Shown here in pieces: positions 1 to 12,500 of a stretch of 64,000 nucleotides of DNA. Positions within the stretch are counted from its first letter, which is position 1. The number at the start of each line of letters is the position of its first letter. The translations under genes were made by a program, and so were the position numbers. The DNA is from Pithys albifrons albifrons. Its lineage: Eukaryota > Chordata > Aves > Passeriformes > Thamnophilidae. The stretch is from positions 64,716,299 through 64,780,298 of the forward strand of contig NC_092461.1 of the NCBI RefSeq assembly GCF_047495875.1, written 5' to 3'. The notes beneath the pieces are model-generated. The model did no database searches and was not told the origin of the DNA. It saw only the letters and a program-made list of their open reading frames with translations.

Positions 1-612
1 GGTTTACCAGCTCTGAAACAACAGGATTCCCTCTAGTGCTACTGTCAGTAAGGTCAAATGCACCATTTGTTCTCAATATATATTTCTAGGTATGCTAGCA
101 AAACAGCAAATGATGTGCTGTAGTATAGCAAGTTGGGGTTGCATTCTATTTTACCATTTTACATTCTATGTTCTGCTCCAGCCCTTTTCTATAGCATTAA
201 TGGTCATTTTTGGGCCATAACTTGTTTTGTCCATGTCTTGAGAAAAAAGCTCTTCAGCAAATGCAGTTGGTTATTTTGCAAGTCTGAGACACTCAGTATT
301 TGATACAAGTAACGAAAGAAGGATGTAACATAATTGGAAGAATAGTGTATGCATCTGATTCATCTTGCTGGACTTGGACACTGATCTCAGAAAGGATCAG
401 GTCACATATGGCTTCGTTTCGCAGATAGGTGTGTGTTACAATCTTTTGGCTGATTTTATACTTTTTTGTAAGAAAACACATAAATGCTGTGACCATTTTA
501 GGTGAGATACTGAAGTTGGCATTTATTATTTGAATGAAAAGTTATCTTCAAACCATATGTTATTAGTAAAAGAAAGCTCCCTTTTCACATGTTGGGCGTT
601 TTGCTTCATTTG

Positions 613-628
613 TTGGTTGGTTGGTTGG
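613..628. repeat. (TTGG)4 microsatellite
   Basis: Four perfect TTGG units followed by an interrupted T run, just upstream of the first CR1. Confidence 0.9.
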
Positions 629-667
629 AATTTTTTTGTCTTTTTCTTATTAAATAGATCAGGTCAT

Positions 668-1750
668 TTTGGAGTGAGTCCAGAGGAGTGCCACAAATAT
701 CATCAGGGGGCTGGAGCACCTCTTCTAAGAAGACAAGCTGAGACAGTTGAGGTTGTTTACCCATGTTATGGGTTTAGCCAGGTGGGCCTAAACTTAGGTT
801 TTAAAGTTCAGCTAGGCCTAGGATTGTCAGCTGATTTAAGCTGGGCTGAGCTGGCTAACAGCTGACATCTTTCAGCCAATAATATTGTATTCCATACCAT
901 ACTACATCATCTCAAAGGGTGTAAAATCCAGTATGTGGGTGTGGCTTGGTTAGTTCCATCATGGCTGCACTAAGAGGAGGACATCTAGCAGCTCCTCTAC
1001 TATGCTAGGCCCTGCTCCTATTGCCTCTGCTTGCATTCTGTTTGCATTCAGGGAAGTAGAAATATTTTGTTGTTATACTTTCTCTTTCTTGCTGAGTGTC
1101 TTTTGGAGTGCTTATGAATTCAGAGTAATGGGCTTTGTATTAATTGGGGAGTGGGAAGTTATTCCTTGTTATATATGCATAACTTGTGTGTGTTATATTG
1201 TAGTTCTCTCTTAGTTTTCTCTTCTCTGTATAAATACATGTAGTTAGTTTCAGCATAAACCTGGTTTTGCAGGTTTTTTCCCCTCTCCCTCTTCTCTTCC
1301 CTTAGCTGGTTGGGAGGAGGAAGAACCCTTTTCACCCTGTCCTGGACAGTTGGCGTTTTGCCAACTCAACCCAGGACAACCCAGAAGAATGGAAGGCTCA
1401 GAGGAGACCTTAGAGCAGCCTTCCAGTCCTGAAAGGAGGCCTACAAGGGAGCTGAAGAGGGATGTTTACAACAGTATGTAGTGACAGGACAAGGAGAAGT
1501 GGCTTTAAACTGAGAAAGGGCGGGTTTAGATTAGATATTATGAAGAAATTCTTTTAGAGAGTGGTGAGATACTGGCACAGGTTTCCCAGAGAAGTGGATG
1601 CCCATTCCTGGAAGTGTTCAAGGCCAGGTTGGATGGGGCTTTAAGCAACCTTGTCTAGTTGAAGATGTCCCTGCCCAGGGCAGGGGGGTTGGAACTAGAT
1701 GATCTTTCAGGTCCCTTCCAACCTAAACAATTCTATGATTATATGATTCT
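668..1750 (+). mobile_element. CR1 LINE 3' fragment, split by a solo LTR
   Basis: Two pieces, 668-763 and 1379-1750, join into one 5'-truncated CR1 in sense orientation. The left piece reads like the end of CR1 ORF2 (GTGAGTCCAGAGGAGTGCCA ... CTGGAGCACCTC). The right piece continues GAAGGCTCAGAGGAGACCTT with no gap. It ends with the classic CR1 3' end: CCCTGCCCAGGGCAGGGGGG, then GGTCCCTTCCAACC, then the degenerate octamer tail ATTCTATGATTATATGATTCT. CR1 is the dominant LINE of bird genomes, usually 5'-truncated and without poly(A). The 615 bp between the pieces is a later LTR insertion. Confidence 0.92.
764..1378 (+). mobile_element. Solo LTR of ERVL-type avian endogenous retrovirus
   Basis: A 615 bp element flanked by a perfect 5 bp target-site duplication, ACCCA at 759-763 and 1379-1383. 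It starts TGTTATGGGTT and ends AACCCAGGACA. These are imperfect inverted termini (9 of 11 bases pair) with the TG...CA ends of retroviral LTRs. Internally ATTCCATACCATACTACATC resembles a block I recall from common avian ERVL LTRs. A TATAAATA sits near 1230 and a C/T-rich stretch near 1270-1305. No gag, pol or env is present, so this is a recombined solo LTR. It lies inside the CR1, so it is younger than that CR1. The strand follows the similarity to avian ERVL LTRs and is less certain than the boundaries. Confidence 0.85.
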
Positions 1751-3551
1751 TTTTACAAAATAGTATTGTAATGGTAGTGAAGAAGCATATAAAGGAAAAA
1801 ATAATAAGGAAAAGTATAATTAATCATAGAATCTTACAGTAGTATCCAAGTCTTAAACTACAAATTAATGAACGTTATTTAAATCCGTCTTCTTTTAGAA
1901 ATTTCATTTTTAAAGGGTTATGACCTCTCAGATAAGTTTGTGGAAGGCATTTGTAGGTGAATTATTATTTGTAGATGAACCAGATTATCCACTCTTCCCA
2001 GAAAAGAATGTGTTAAAGAAACAATATGGGAAGCAAAGCAATGAATTTCCCCACCTTGTTGTTATATCAATTCCAAGAGACCATTTTATCTTAGTGCCTT
2101 CACCCCATTGGGCTCGGTGGAATGGAGCAAGCTAGATGCTTTCGAAGTGTTTGATCTATGCTCACCTGTTTTCCTTTTCTTCTGGAGATTCAGGCATCTC
2201 GTGGTTAAAAGAGACTTTGCTTTTTTCAGTTCATCTTTGCAGATATCTGAGATGCAACTCATTGATTGTCAAAGATTCAGGGATTATACTTTCAAAACTT
2301 CTGACAGGAGGGCAGTGTCATCTTATTTTACATGCTGAACTCCTAAAATTATGCATAATCATGCAGTTGTTGGGGTGATGGTTACAGGTATGATATTTCT
2401 GTGGCTGTAGAGACCTATGGTGGAATAGGTAGACCCACCAAAAGCTGCCTTGCTGCTTAAACTGCTATTGGACTGTCAGACCTCATATGGGCAAAGCTCA
2501 CCCAAGGAAGAGTGTAAACTTTCTGTCTCCCACTTGGAAGGAGAAGCACAGCATGATCGTCTTCATCTTTGATTGTTTCAGATTCCAAGCTGAATGATAC
2601 ATATTCAAGAATGATTTTGTTCTGTTTTGGACATGGGAGAGACTTGCGCAAGTCGTGCTCTCGTTTGGGAAGCCTTGCTGTCATCAGTTTGAGCTGGGTA
2701 TCCATAGAGGAGAGCAATAACAAAACAAAAAGCAATACAACAGCTGAGATACAAAAAATTGTTGACTTGTTGCTGCATTTGACATCCTTAGTGCATCCTT
2801 TTGCATTCTTTTTGTATTTACAGTTCAAGTTTGAATGTAAAATAATACATCACTTTCAAACTTGCAGTATTTGGAACAGATACATGGAAAAGAGTGATCA
2901 GCATATTCCTTAAAGCATCTTGTGCTTAAATGCTCTTGACTTGACTATCCATTGTATTTTTGTGATGAAACTTAGAGATATATAAAAAAGTATTCTCTGT
3001 TGGTTCTGCATACATAATTTGAGTTTACCAGCTGGAATCACATGTATATGTAAATGACGGCAGATTTGGGCTCATAATTGTTCAAATTGGCTATGGCATT
3101 TGTTATGTCAACCCAGTGTTCTCAGTGCTGACACTTAGATTTCAGTCCAGATTTTGTTAGGCAGAAGTCATGGAAAACTCCATTCTTTTAAGCGTACAAC
3201 TTTCTCATTATGCAGTCTGGAGCTAGCATACATTTAAAGAATCACTTTAGCAAATGGCAGTCTTTTAATAGTTTAATCTGTGGCGTAGCCTTAACAGGTT
3301 ATTTTCTTCAGAGACTTCCAACCTGACCATCAAGATAGTGTCCAGTACTATTGATGTATATTTTACTATAGTCTATGAATGTAAAATATAATGCCTTTTT
3401 TGTTGTTTTTTTTTGTTTGTTTTGTTTTTCAAGCCTTTGTTGCTATTTTAGCCTCCTCACGTTTAAGGACATGCTGTAGATATTAATTATTAGATACAAT
3501 TGTTAGCTGCAATTCCATTTGTAAAATTAGGACCTATATTATATTACTCTT
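1751..3551. other. Intron 1 sequence, no recognised feature
   Basis: AT-rich unique-looking sequence between two CR1 copies. Overlapping small frames at 2457-2913 on both strands show no family motifs. A T-rich run (T/TTTG units) lies at about 3397-3431. Confidence 0.7.
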
Positions 3552-4356
3552 AGAATCATATAATCATTAATGTTGGAAAAGACCTCCAGCATCAAGTCCA
3601 GCCTTTCACTGAACAGTACCATGTCAACTAAACCACTAAGTCCCACATCCAGTTGCTTCTTGAACACTTCCAGGGATGGTGACTCTGCCACCTCCCTGAG
3701 CTCATTCCAATGCTTAGCCACCATTTCAGTGAAAAATTTCTTCCAGATGTCCAACCTGAACCTCCCTCCCCTGGCACAACTTGAGGCTGTTTCCTCTTGT
3801 CTGTCACGGATTGCCTGGAAGACTCTGATCCCCACTTTGCTACAACCTCCCTGCAGGTAGTTGCAGAAAGTGTTAAGTCTCCCCTGAGCCTCCTTTTCTA
3901 CAGATTAAACAACCCCAGCTCATTCGGCAGTTCCTCACAGGACCTGCATTCCAGACCCTTCACCAGTTCCATTGCCCTTCTCTGGACACACACCAGCACC
4001 TCAACATCCTTCTTGTAGTGAGGGGTCCCAAACTGGACACAGGATTCAACGTGCAACCTCACCAGTGCCGAGTACAGGGGGACACTGCCCTGGTCCTGCT
4101 GGCCACGCTATTTTTGTTACAAGCCAGCATGACCTTGGTGTTCTTGGCCACCTTCCTGACTCATGTTCAGCTGGCTGTTGATCAGCAGCCCCAGGTCCTT
4201 TTCCATGGGCCCCTTTCAGCCACCTTTCCTCCAGCCTCTAACACTGGATGAGGTTGTTTTGACCCAAGTCAGGACCAGTCACTTTGTCTTGTTGAACCTC
4301 ATACTGTTGGCCTTGGCCCATTGATCCAGCCTATCCAGATCCCTCTGCAGAGGCCT
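3552..4356 (-). mobile_element. CR1 LINE 3' fragment, antisense
   Basis: About 800 bp. The CR1 3' octamer tail is at the left (AGAATCATATAATCATTAATG), followed by the complement of the 3' UTR (GGAAAAGACCTCCAGCATCAAGTCC) and of the end of ORF2. On the minus strand the open stretches give typical CR1 words such as GGRFRLDIWKKFFTEMVAKHW and, after frame breaks, the SLEVFKKQLDVGL region. On the plus strand the usual antisense landmarks occur (CTTCTCTGGACACACACCAGC, CTGTTGATCAGCAGCCCCAGGTCC). Frames are broken, so this is a dead copy. Confidence 0.95.
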
Positions 4357-7300
4357 GTTCAGCCCACAACATACTGCTTTCTGTTTTTCAGGTTTTCCAA
4401 ATTGTAGGCTGTTTCACTAACATATCCTCTGATTCTTCCAGCATGCCTGGAAAAATCCCTCTCCTTTCTCAAGCCTCTGAAGATACCAGATTTCTGTCCA
4501 TCCCAGGCTTGATCTTGGGAGGACTGCACCTTGAAAAAAACAACTGCAGTTATTTTTCCCTCCTCAGAAGTTGTATAGCTGTAGCTGTCACTACTTTTTT
4601 AAGCTTTCCTTTATATATTGGCTGTTACAGTTCCTTTAATTCTGAGCACAGTCACACAGATAAACAGGCATCAGAGCAAACCTGGGCAGGCAAATGGCTG
4701 CTCTCATATTTATAAAAGATAATGCCAACAGTTTCACAGTTTACCACAGTCCTGACTCTTCATTAAAAGGAATTGAAAATGCAGTGTCATGAGCCTTAAA
4801 ATCAGGGAGTGACTAGCACAGAAATAGTAACTGATCTGGACTGTCACAAAGTACATTTTGGTGTCTTAGTTAGGTAGAGCTCAAGCAGAGTAGAAGTGCC
4901 TTAAGGCATGGACCAATTTTGAGCTTTATGTTCAGAAGCATTTTACAGCCATGATAATGTATCTCTGAAATTAAGCATCCTAAGCACAGCTGATTGTCTT
5001 TTAGTTAATTTATCACTGTGGAGTATCTATACAGTCACTTACAATGACAGGCTGTAGTATGGACAGTAAACCCTTCCTATGGCAGGCTGCATCTGCAGGC
5101 TTTGTCTGAACTTGTGATATAAATGTTCCTGATAGGCCTCGTTTTCCTACCAGACGAGATTGGTTATTGTCCCTGTTTGTGCGTACGTATGCGAGGGAAA
5201 TGAGAAACCACACTGAGTAATGCTGGAGCTGCTCCAGGTCCTCCTTACCCACTCCAATCTCCTCCTGTGCTCTGGCTTATCTCAGCAGAGGACACTATTA
5301 GGTGTCCCCAGTGCATTTGATGCATCAGCTCCTGCACTAGATACTCCTCCATTTAGAGACCCACAGATTTTTATCATTGACTTTTACAGGAAAAGTGCAT
5401 TTTGGACATTTTCACTGTAAAGATATTGATGCACTTCTGACTAGATTGGTGTTTTTGGCCACCAGGAAAGTCTGAATTTCATCCAGTGATTGTAGGTCTG
5501 ATGCTTTGGTCACATTACCTTGATTTCTGAGCATCGCAGTACTGTGTAATTGCCAGTCTAGGGTGTATATTTTAAATTGCCTTTTATGGCAGTAAGTGCT
5601 GATTTGTATGATCATGTATGAATTTGCATGGTATGTGTTTATGAGACCAATGTGCGTTTACATCATGAACTCCACCTTTGTGTATTCCATTCAAACTGTT
5701 GATGATGGTTTGATGGATAGCCTGTTAATATGAAGCTTAGCTCCAGTGACACTCTTACTGGTTTTGGTATGCTGCTGAAAGAGAAGCAGTGCATTTTGCT
5801 CTCTCCCTTCCCACCCATTCTAATGCATGCTTTTGAAAAATAAGAATTTCTACAATGGTCTGGATTTCATCGCAAGTTATTACACAAACAAAGGAACAAA
5901 AAGGTAGGATATGCTTTAAAGAGACCAAACAGAAAAAGAGGGTATGAGATGAGGATAGACAGACACATTGAGTGATCCAGTGGTGAAAAGGAGTTACCCC
6001 TCAAAGTTCAGGGCAAATTCCACCTCCGCCATATTTTATTTTAAGGGGAATCCTTCCCTTAAAAAGAAAAGCTTAGTTCCCCCATGAAAATTGAAATTTA
6101 TGGGCAGCACAACCTGCCTATCCTTTTCTGTTTGGAAGTAAAACTGCTTTGATGAGGAATAATAAAGCAACATCGTAAGGAGTTACATTGTGTTTGTCTT
6201 CCAGAAACGAGCAAGGAAGTGAACATCCTTTTAGGCTTTAATTTCATCTAAGCAGTGGCTCATTTCAGAAACTGACAGGTAAAATGATTGGTGCCAGGAA
6301 GGCAGTTTTCTTTTGGCTCCTGGCACCCTTCCAGTTCTGTGATTCATGCCCTGACAGTGTGCAGAACCGTTATAGTTGCTCTGCAGTGGTTTTCTTACAG
6401 CAGAAATGCAGATGTGTGTACAGAGGTCTCAGAAGTGGAGCTTTGAGTAGAAGCTTAAGTGGATTTGTATGTAGGGAAGTTACCCTTCCTTATCAGTTCA
6501 GATGCAACAGTTGCATAGCTGATAGCAAGAGGACAAAGCCCAATGGCACAGAGAAGTTTGCAGCTTAACACACTCCAAGGAGATGTTCAAAATATGATGG
6601 TGGTACTATTCTTTAAGATATATATCAGCTTTTCTCTTGGAGCCTCTGCTTTCAAGGTATTATGACTTCTGTTTTAAACAGGCAATAGTTTCTGAAATGT
6701 AATATACAAGATCTGGCTCAGCTGGAATTGATTACATGGGTTTTGGTTTCTTTGATTCAATAGCAGTAAGTCCACACATGTTAAAATAGGGGAGGGGGGA
6801 TTGGTGAGGCTTTGCTCATGATTGGGCAGATGTTTCCTGAAATATCATAATAAATCCATTTGGTTGTATATAAGATAAAAATGCAAGCCCTCAGTGGTAC
6901 TGAACATCCATGGAGCCATTCTTTCAGCTAAAGCTTTCTCAGACCATGAAAGGGGACAGAAGTACTTTTGAGAGCTGTTGGGGCTCTTTCTTCAAGCTTT
7001 GGTATCCCTGTCATTTCGCAACACTAATTTCTCTACATTTTTTCTGTGCATGTTTGAGAGTACACAAATGGCCTCGCGTACCAAATAGCTCCTCAGTTAC
7101 TGGCACTTGGTACAAAACCAAACAAGTCAGTGATAAGATTTCTCTCCAGCAGACCTTATATCATGAACTTTCAGTATGTACTGAAAAGAAGGTACCAAAT
7201 CAAAGCAAGTTTTCCTTCAAAGAAGCCAAGATATCTTCCCACTGAGAGAATTTTTCTTGCCAAACGCTGGCTCTCCAACTGTGGCCATCTTGACTAGGGA

Positions 7301-9118
7301 GCTATTTAAAGCAAGAATGCAATGATTTGCTTTCGTTATGGCAAGACTTTATTTCACTTGTTATGGATGTCTGAGCAGCTGATGCTCAAACTTTCCTTAA
7401 AAAGTATGTTCAGTCAGAAATCAAGTTCAGGAAATTTCAGAAGGAAAGTGATAATTGGGAGTAACTTCAAGCAGAATTAAAATGGACACATAGTATAAAT
7501 AGTTGTGTTGTTTCTGCTGGTGTAATCATAATAGTTTCTCTTTATCTGATACATTCTATCCTTACTTAAGTCAGAGCACACCCCACATGGTTGTTGCATC
7601 CACTGGAGTGTATATTGTCTCTTACACTCTCTGACATGGTTTATAGCTGGTAAAGAAAGGGCATCACGGGGTGGTTCAGAAACTGGGCCCAGATATGCCA
7701 GTCTCAGTTAAGATAAATGCCATTGCCTTGGATGAGAAACTGTCCTTTGTCTGATCCCTTGGACACTAAACATGGATGTGGCATTATATACATTAAGAGG
7801 CATCTTGCATGAATTTGTTTTTTTAAGTTTGCTGCAAGGTTACATGCCATGGAAAAAGTATTTGATGCTTCAGTATTTATTATTGCATTTATGATGAACA
7901 ACCGGTGTCTTTTTGACAGAAAAGGGTTGATCTTTTCTGAAAGCTTACAGCAGTTAATCATCTGGGTTATGCAGGCAAATAAATAAAACTCCTCACTACC
8001 TAAACAACAGTAATAGAACTGAACTAGTTTATTTAAAGATGTAAATATGCACATGCTTGGTTTCAGTTGGGATAACTCACTTTCTTATTTCTGCTCTTGT
8101 TATATGAAATAGGTTTATATTCATCCAACCTTCATTCCAACCCTGCTGTTCATGTTGCTCCTTTCTCCATTGCTGTACCCCCTGCCACCAGTCTTCCTGT
8201 GATTCAGGTGGATGATGCAAACATCATTCTCATCTATTCATATCTTCTAGCCAGGTTATGCCAAATCTTGCAGATTATTTTGCACAGCATCTTTAAGAGA
8301 CCATCTTTGTTCACCATTTATGTATCCCATGTGCTTATTCAGTTCCTCACTCTGTTACACCTTAGTTACTGCACTTCAGCATATGACCACTGGGGATGAA
8401 TCCATCAAATGCAACATGATTAGTCTCATTCTTGCAGTTTTTCGTGGTCTGTCTTCTCACTGATTCAACTAACCTTTCATATAGTATCAAAGTACTTTCA
8501 CAGTCCTCCTTATCAGCCCGAAATGCCAGTTCATCTTTGAGGATATTGAGTATATTGCCCTTGAGAAATGACTTTCAGAACTTGCATTTCCGTGTGACTA
8601 CTCAAAAATGGTTTATCTGCTTATATGCCAAAATGACTATTAATTGATGTTAACTGAATGCTTTTCCTATGCTAGTTCCTTCTGTCTTTAAACAGCTGTT
8701 GCCTATTGTCTAAAGTAAGATCTTTGAGGAAGAAAATGCCTCCTTCATGCGCTTTGCCTTTGTGCAGTACCTAATGCTGTGAGTTTCTGATCTGTGACTT
8801 ATAGACAGTTCCAAAATTAATAAAGTACAACTAGTCTGTACTAGTGATTACCTCTAATAGCATTGTTTATGTTGTGTCTTTTTTATAGTTTTATTTACAA
8901 GCAGTGTCTTTTAACTTCTTGTAAATTTCAGAGTCAGAACAATTCATTCTGGGATTATAAAGTAAAAGCATCCCTAGATAAAACCTTCTATAAATATGCA
9001 GGACTACTGAACACAAAAACAAAGGATGCCAGCAATTTAGGCTGCATTTCTGTTATTATTCCAAGGCACTTTACTGTCTTGGAAAAAAGGAAAATATTTT
9101 TTTCTCCATTTGCTTATA
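4357..9118. other. Intron 1 sequence, no recognised feature
   Basis: No repeat family, RNA gene or coding homology recognised. Small open frames (up to about 116 codons, for example 7704-8054 minus) carry no motif and have intron-like base composition. Confidence 0.65.
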
Positions 9119-9127
9119 TTTTATAGT

Positions 9128-9500
9128 GTATGTATGTATGGCCAAACTTCACGAACAAAGATTTGGGAAGGGCTCTCCCCACGTGGGGGTGTTGTCCTTC
9201 GAGCCTGCGCAGTGGATTTTTTAGGTGAGGCTCAGCGTGCGCAGAACTGGCCCCACTGTTTAAGTCCCAAGGTCCATCTGCCATGGCCGAGCGAGCTTGG
9301 ACGGTGACAGTGAAGTCTTCAGGACTGTCTACAGCACCCGGTACTAACCAGGGCTGACCCTGCTGAGCATCCGAGATCTGACGGGATCGGATGGCAGGGA
9401 GGCATTGAACTGCCCGGTACGGTCTCCACTGAGACTCAAACTCATGACCTTGTGATCAGAGTCCAGAGTGCTCACCATTACACCACGGGACCGCCCCATG
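9128..9500 (-). mobile_element. Composite SINE: tRNA-Gln head, 5S rRNA-like body, RTE-like end
   Basis: A 373 bp element on the minus strand, flanked by a perfect 9 bp duplication, TTTTATAGT at 9119-9127 and 9501-9509. Read on the minus strand from 9492 it opens GGTCCCGTGGTGTAATGGT, a tRNA-Gln 5' end with an A box. It then has an intact anticodon-loop word (ACTCTGA) and a B-box-like GTTTGAGTCTC (9431-9441); the head spans 9421-9492. Next, 9328-9391 matches the 3' part of 5S rRNA (GATCTCGGATGCTCAGCAGG, then CTGGTTAGTACC joined directly to GGGTGCTGTAGA), so the 5S box-C region is deleted. A unique tail follows, and the 3' end is a CATACATACATAC microsatellite instead of poly(A). That suggests mobilisation by an RTE-clade LINE. 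I do not know the family name. Confidence 0.85.
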
Positions 9501-9509
9501 TTTTATAGT

Positions 9510-12500
9510 ACTTTGTTTATAAATGGTTAGAGTGTTTTCCAGAGGAAAATGGGGAGAATGAATTCAAAGCCTGTTGAAGCCAGTAGAGCATTAGTCATAT
9601 TTAGCATTTGTTTGTTTGTGCCTTTGATACAGAAGGAAGGTTAGGTCGATTTGTTAAAGAAATATACATACTTCTGATTGCAAAGCTACAAAATTGGTAA
9701 ATTGTCTTGGGGGCAGGTCTGGGCCCTGAAGCTGATTTTAAATCATGTTCTTAATTGACTGAATTTAAAGGTGACTTGTCTTTGTACAACTTCATATGGA
9801 TAACAAAGAAAAATCCCAAATTCATTAATTGAAGGCTTCACCTTCTTTTTTTCTTCTGATTGATATTCCATACTTGGTTTGACAAGATAGGCATCACAAG
9901 AACAGTTACCTAGAAAATGAGTTTATAGTTTCCTTTACATAGATTTTAGTTTTCACTCAAAAAATAGTGGCCTCTGCCAGAGGCAAATTGTAATCTGGCA
10001 GGCACACAAGGCCCTAAAGACTTCAGAGGAGCTGAGCGGAATGTTCCATATATCTAATTTTAAAGCTCCCTGCAATAGCTTTGAGTCCAGTGAGGATCTG
10101 CGTGTTGGAAAGATCTGCCTCTTGACACAGCAACAGAGGAAGAAAGATTAGGCATTTCCCTATATGGAGGCCTAATTTCTTCCTTTGTCAGAAGGACCTT
10201 AGTAATGTGCTGCTAGATATGATGTGTTTTTTACTTAAATCAAGATGATGATGATGATGATGATGGTTTTCACTGTGTCATCATAATTTTGTGCTGCAAA
10301 TTATGAAATCTGGGGAGGATTTTAGGAATATGGTAAGAGAAAAAAGAATGTGCATATTTCCTGCAAAATTTTAAATTTGCTAAATCTGGTGAGTGTGATG
10401 TGTTTTTTGTAACCACTAATGGCCTGATTACTTTTGGGGGAGACTTAATAGAAGGATGAGCTTTAGCATGTCTGTCACCTCTCTGCTGCTGTGTGCAGTT
10501 TTGTATAAGGCATGCACATGGAAAAAATGTGCATGTAAAGAGATCGCCTTTCACAATAAAGAGACCCATTCATACCTTCACCTGAATGTGCAGTTGAGAT
10601 AAGTGTGCGCAAAATTCAGTTGCAGAAAGCTTTTAGATAAATAGAGCAGGGCCTCTGTCCTGAAAATTAGCAGAGCTCCTTTGACATCAAGGAGTGTAAA
10701 TCCACAGAGCATCTTTGGTGACCCAGGCCATCCTGCCTTAATTTACATATACCGCTCTTAATTTCTGCTACTGAACTGGATGGCCCAGTGAATGAGGAAT
10801 CTCTTTCTTTCTCCCCTTGCAGAGAACAGTTATTCCCAAGTCTGGGAGTTAATCAGGAAGTCCCAGCTTCTCTCCAGTCCAGCTCTTTAGCAAAAACTCT
10901 CTGGACTGAAATTGCCCTTCTTCAACACTCTAGGAGGTTGCCTGCTCAGCAGAGTGACTGTGCTGGATTAAACTGAAGATCCAGAAGACTAAGGTGTCTC
11001 TGACCTTTGTGCAGTAACATCTTATATGCAGCTTCCAGTGCCATTTGGCCTGGATACAAGAACTTACATGCTTTTTGAAGGTGTTACTTTTGACCTCAAC
11101 TTGGCTAGGATATCCCCAATGGAATTCAATCATCTTCCCATGCACTGACAAAATAAAATCTGGTATCAAAACAAACCACAGGTGAAGGATTAGGGAACAA
11201 GTTGTACTGAAGGTAGACCAGATGAGATGTTTGTCCATGGCATGCTGTAGGATGTTTCTTCTGCTGCTTCTGATTACAAGGTTAGGAACTTCTTGGACTG
11301 ATATAATGATTTATTGGAACTGAGCACAAGGCAAGTTGTCATCAGAAATCATAAAGCTCAGGGAGAAAGAAACACGAAGTATTCCTCCACATTTCCAAAC
11401 TAAGGTGGTAAAATTAATATATATTGATAGATACATATATTTTGCACATATATTTATAGGGCTATATATGTACTATTTGAAATACAAGACAAAGCATGAG
11501 ATTGTTTCCATCTTAAGGAACAATTGCCCTCAGAGTTCTCCCTAAAGAAGTAGGCTCCACTTATTTTTTTCCTTTAGTGTGAATGCTCACAGGTTGTATG
11601 TTAGGCTTGTTTTGGAGGAAACTGGTTGCTAAAGGAGTCCTGTTATGAGAGCACAGGATTCATCCTTCAGGATTCAGAGTTCCTGAGGGGCAGAGCTGTC
11701 AGGAGTCATTGACATTTAAAGGAAAAGAAGCTGTCTTCCATGAAAGCTGTGCAAGTCTCTCAGAGGTTTTGAAAACAGGGAGTAAATGCAAACGATATAT
11801 AAAGATGTGAAGCCAAGGTGCTCCTGGTAACCTGCATGACTGCAGATGTGAACTGCTACACTGCACTAGATTTGGATACAGAGGATGAAATTTGTTATTA
11901 TCCCAGCAACACAGCTGATGTTGACATCCATTCAGATTCATTTTGCTTACAGAGAAAGAACAGAGAGGTCTTCATTGTTAGTAAAAGCTGTTGTTGAGTA
12001 TGTTACTATACAAGAGAAAAAAATTACAAAGACAGATTCAAATTAATTTGGTGTCACAGGAGGGGGACTAGGAGGCATTTCAGTGATGTAGTATATTAGT
12101 ACAGAGGTCTTTCACCCCCAAACACTGGGTTCAAACTCATGCCAAGCTGCAGACTGATAAAACCCCAGTGATTTAAACTATGTCCTTACTAGGCCATGGC
12201 TGTGGTTTCTTGCATGTGGCTCTCTTCAGTTGGAAAGTGTTTCCATGATATTAAATGTCAGAGTTGCTTTGTATATTTACAAAACTGATTTATTTTCAAC
12301 ATCAAATATAATATTTATAAGAATAGGTTTGTCCTGCTTGAATTAAACTATTTCAAAACACAACTACTGAAATTAAAGCAACTGTTTAATATGAGCATTC
12401 TCACAGGAATATAGAAGCTCTTTATTCTCTTACTTATACATGAAGTGTTAATAGATGTATGTGTATACACATTGTGGTCTTTTGTTTTTGTTTAATAAAA

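Noticed and set aside
9110..9500. Functional tRNA-Gln or 5S rRNA gene
   Set aside because: The anticodon stem's 3' strand is degraded, the acceptor stem has mismatches and the 5S part is deleted. The whole unit is bounded by target-site duplications, so it is a retroposon.
9950..10230. Patch with repeated GGCCTCTGCCAGAGGC-type palindromic words
   Set aside because: One short palindrome only. No larger element or conserved structure could be traced.
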